Shown here: positions 59,888 to 61,807 of the stretch, one piece after another
How the letters are laid out: every line of letters begins with the position of its first letter
Position numbering within the stretch: the first letter of the stretch is position 1
Assembly: GCF_029028005.1 (NCBI RefSeq)
Contig: NZ_JAOTPO010000023.1
Coordinates: 1-61,807, forward strand
Source: Alkalihalobacterium chitinilyticum
Lineage (GTDB): Bacteria; Bacillota; Bacilli; Bacillales; Bacillaceae_F
Direction of reading: 5' to 3'
Length of the DNA stretch: 61,807 nucleotides
Made by a program: the position numbers and the translations under genes
The notes under the pieces: model-generated
The model's database searches: none
The model's input: the letters and a program-made list of their open reading frames with translations, nothing else
Told to the model about the DNA's origin: nothing

Positions 59888-59922
59888 AACTGAGCTAATG
59901 GCTCATGATGTAAAATCATGTG
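59888..59922. repeat. Direct repeat B: remnant of a tRNA-Lys 5' end
   Basis: Exact copy of 59764-59798 located upstream of the intact tRNA-Lys. The rest of the tRNA is missing, so this is a partial duplicate left in the spacer after tRNA-Thr. Confidence 0.85.
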
Positions 59923-59926
59923 AAAG

Positions 59927-60002
<76 letters not shown>

Positions 60003-60007
60003 TAAAA

Positions 60008-60083
60008 TGGTGGAGGATGACGGGCTCGAACCGCCGACCCCCTGCTTGTAAGGCAGGTGCTCTCCCAGCTGAGCTAATCCTCC
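60008..60083 (-). tRNA. tRNA-Val (TAC)
   Basis: Begins GGAGGATTAGCTCAGCTGGG; anticodon loop CTTACAA gives TAC. CCA encoded. Confidence 0.94.
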
Positions 60084-60211
60084 ATTCAGGCTTTGATAAG
60101 CTATGAATTTCTTCGTCAGTTTCGCCCTTCCGGTACTCACGTATTTAGATACGATCTGTTCCTCAGGACTTCACTTCCCAGATCTTCTTGTTTCTAAAAT
60201 TTTTTTTAATT

Positions 60212-60286
60212 TGGTGACCCGTACGGGATTCGAACCCGTGTTACCGCCGTGAAAGGGCGGTGTCTTAACCGCTTGACCAACGGGCC
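60212..60286 (-). tRNA. tRNA-Glu (TTC)
   Basis: Begins GGCCCGTTGGTCAAGCGG; anticodon loop CTTTCAC gives TTC. CCA encoded. A 128-base spacer without other features separates it from tRNA-Val. Confidence 0.94.
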
Positions 60287-60292
60287 AACACT

Positions 60293-60368
60293 TGGCTCCA
60301 CAGGCAGGACTCGAACCTGCGACCGATCGGTTAACAGCCGATTGCTCTACCAACTGAGCTACTGTGGA
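60293..60368 (-). tRNA. tRNA-Asn (GTT)
   Basis: Begins TCCACAGTAGCTCAGTTGG; anticodon loop CTGTTAA gives GTT. CCA encoded. Confidence 0.94.
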
Positions 60369-60376
60369 TTAATATA

Positions 60377-60453
<77 letters not shown>

Positions 60454-60464
60454 ATAAATTAAAA

Positions 60465-60538
60465 TGGAGCGGGTGATGGGAATCGAACCCACGACATCAG
60501 CTTGGAAGGCTGAGGTTTTACCATTAAACTACACCCGC
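60465..60538 (-). tRNA. tRNA-Gly (TCC)
   Basis: Begins GCGGGTGTAGTTTAATGG; anticodon loop CTTCCAA gives TCC. CCA encoded. Confidence 0.94.
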
Positions 60539-60610
60539 AAGTTATTCTATAAAAACGTTCATCTAGTTAAGTATACAAAGGGTTTACAAGTATACTTTCA
60601 AAAAAGAAAT

Positions 60611-60686
60611 GGCGCGCCCTGAGAGATTCGAACTCCCGACCTTTTGATTCGTAGTCAAACACTCTATCCAGCTGAGCTAAGGGCGC
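60611..60686 (-). tRNA. tRNA-Arg (ACG)
   Basis: Begins GCGCCCTTAGCTCAGCTGG; anticodon loop CTACGAA gives ACG, normally edited to ICG. CCA encoded. Confidence 0.94.
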
Positions 60687-60690
60687 AATA

Positions 60691-60779
60691 TGGTGCCGAG
60701 GGCCGGACTTGAACCGGCACGGTAGTCACCTACCGCAGGATTTTAAGTCCTGTGTGTCTGCCAATTCCACCACCCCGGC
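60691..60779 (-). tRNA. tRNA-Leu (TAA)
   Basis: Class II tRNA beginning GCCGGGGTGGTGGAATTGG; anticodon loop CTTAAAA gives TAA. CCA encoded. Confidence 0.94.
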
Positions 60780-60807
60780 AATGCAGACGATTTAAAAAGA
60801 TTTGTAT

Positions 60808-60881
60808 TGGAGGCGGCACCCGGATTTGAACCGGGGATAAGGGTTTTGCAGACCCGTGCCTTACCACTTGGCTATGCCGCC
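60808..60881 (-). tRNA. tRNA-Cys (GCA)
   Basis: Begins GGCGGCATAGCCAAGTGG; anticodon loop CTGCAAA gives GCA. CCA encoded. Confidence 0.94.
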
Positions 60882-60944
60882 AAAACTATTAGTTTTACTA
60901 GAATTAACAAGTACCATAACAGCAGTAATAAATTCAGTATCTAA

Positions 60945-61037
60945 TGGCGGAGGAAGAGGGATTCGAACCCCCGCGCGGTTTAACCCGCCTGTCGGTTTTC
61001 AAGACCGATCCCTTCAGCCGGACTTGGGTATTCCTCC
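60945..61037 (-). tRNA. tRNA-Ser (TGA)
   Basis: Class II tRNA beginning GGAGGAATACCCAAGTCCGG; anticodon loop CTTGAAA gives TGA. CCA encoded. Confidence 0.94.
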
Positions 61038-61066
61038 GTACTGGATAGCTAATTCAATCTTTTGTA

Positions 61067-61143
61067 TGGTGGACCCTGTAGGACTCGAACCTACGACCAA
61101 TCGGTTATGAGCCGACCGCTCTGACCAACTGAGCTAAGGGTCC
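61067..61143 (-). tRNA. tRNA with CAT anticodon (Ile2 or elongator Met)
   Basis: Begins GGACCCTTAGCTCAGTTGG; anticodon loop CTCATAA gives CAT. This sequence resembles the tRNA-Ile2 type whose C34 is changed to lysidine, but elongator Met is also possible. CCA encoded. Confidence 0.85.
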
Positions 61144-61148
61144 TATAA

Positions 61149-61225
61149 TGGTAGCGGCGGAGGGAGTCGAACCCACGACCTCACGGGTATGAACCGTACG
61201 CTCTAGCCAGCTGAGCTACACCGCC
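61149..61225 (-). tRNA. tRNA-Met (CAT)
   Basis: Begins GGCGGTGTAGCTCAGCTGG; anticodon loop TTCATAC gives CAT. It resembles the elongator Met tRNA of Bacillus and lacks initiator features. CCA encoded. Confidence 0.88.
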
Positions 61226-61250
61226 ATTATAAAAAGCTATTAAATATATA

Positions 61251-61326
61251 TGGTGGAGCCTAGCGGGATCGAACCGCTGACCTCCTGCGTGCAAGGCAGG
61301 CGCTCTCCCAGCTGAGCTAAGGCCCC
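61251..61326 (-). tRNA. tRNA-Ala (TGC)
   Basis: Begins GGGGCCTTAGCTCAGCTGG; anticodon loop CTTGCAC gives TGC. CCA encoded. First tRNA after the 5S gene. Confidence 0.94.
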
Positions 61327-61347
61327 ATTAAATTATAAGTAATATAA

Positions 61348-61463
<116 letters not shown>

Positions 61464-61680
61464 CTATATTGAACATCAGATGACCCTTTGGTTATCTTAG
61501 TTCACATTGAGAGTGGTTCTCTCAAAACTGGATAATGGCTAGATGAATTCAACGCTTTATTATTGTCTAGCTTCAATGCCTAGATTTTTGTGTCGTTTCA
61601 CTTCTTCAGTTGAAGTTACCACTTCGCCTTCTGAAGCTCCAACGCACTGCAAATCTGACCAAGGCATTTCCGCCTTTCAT
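61464..61680 (-). other. 23S-5S spacer
   Basis: About 215 bases with the TTTTGAGAGAACC motif typical of rRNA spacers (61515-61530). No tRNA inside. Confidence 0.6.
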
Positions 61681-61683
61681 ATT

Positions 61684-61807
61684 TGGATAAGTCCTCGACC
61701 GATTAGTATCTCTCAGCTCCACGTGTCGCCACGCTTCCACCCGAGACCTATCAACCTCATCATCTCTAAGGGGTCTTACTTACTTAACGTAATGGGAAAT
61801 CTCATCT
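61684..61807 (-). rRNA. 23S ribosomal RNA, 3' end (partial)
   Basis: The minus strand ends with GATACTAATCGGTCGAGGAC followed by TTATCC, the conserved 3' end of 23S rRNA. The gene continues beyond the window. Confidence 0.95.

Overview
This window looks like chromosomal DNA of a low-GC, facultatively anaerobic Bacillaceae bacterium. The evidence is Bacillus-type rRNA and tRNA genes, strong AAGGAGG-type ribosome binding sites, an Fnr of the Bacillus type (C-terminal cysteine cluster), YwiC-like, YkkC/YkkD-like and Aag-like proteins, and AT-rich spacers. It is bounded by ribosomal RNA on both sides: the 5' end of a 16S gene lies at the left edge. The 3' end of a 23S gene, a 5S gene and 15 tRNA genes lie at the right edge. 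All of these are on the minus strand, so the window is the stretch between two rrn operons.

Layout. 0.8-8 kb: pentose-phosphate genes (gnd, zwf), a cyclase-family hydrolase, an AidB-like acyl-CoA dehydrogenase and a TetR regulator. 7.4-32.5 kb: an anaerobic-respiration island with ywiC, an unknown gene, fnr, a five-gene operon for a nitrate-reductase-like complex, a radical SAM/SPASM enzyme, a chemoreceptor, an Mrp-type P-loop ATPase, moaA, an orphan TRAP binding protein, pflA/pflB, nirD/nirB, narK, mobA, and moeA-mobB-moaE-moaD. 33-42.6 kb: an AimR-like regulator without a phage, moaB, moaC, an FdhF/YdeP-type molybdoenzyme with a DUF2294 protein, an OFA-type transporter, fdhD and a second moaA. 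43-50 kb: a MOSC protein and a TRAP transporter operon with a class II aldolase and a ketopantoate-reductase-like dehydrogenase. 50-59 kb: a guanidine-I riboswitch with an SMR exporter pair, an FRG-domain protein, aag, an MFS transporter, a broken CheB-CheR gene abutting a truncated B12-binding gene, an ABM protein, an NlpC/P60 cell-wall hydrolase and a glutamine-rich small protein.

How it works together. Nitrate probably enters through NarK and is reduced at a molybdenum enzyme whose subunit set is unusual: a NasC/NapA-type catalytic chain, a four-cluster ferredoxin, a Tat-signal Rieske protein, a NarI-like cytochrome b and a small membrane protein. Nitrite is then reduced to ammonium by NirBD. 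Pyruvate formate-lyase supplies formate, and the Mo-cofactor genes are spread through the same region. Nine TGTGA-N6-TCACA-like sites were read directly, six of them perfect. Each lies at a fixed distance from a -10 hexamer, and together they tie ywiC, the unknown gene, the nitrate operon, the radical SAM gene, the chemoreceptor, mrp, moaA, pflBA, nirBD and narK to the locally encoded Fnr.

Most notable: the nitrate-reductase-like operon and its Fnr regulon, the stand-alone AimR-like protein, a 6-phosphogluconate dehydrogenase with an NAD-type nucleotide fold, a dispersed palindromic repeat built on GGTGCCTGGCACC, and a tail-to-tail gene-truncation junction near 56.06 kb. All functions are inferred from sequence recognition alone; no database search was run.
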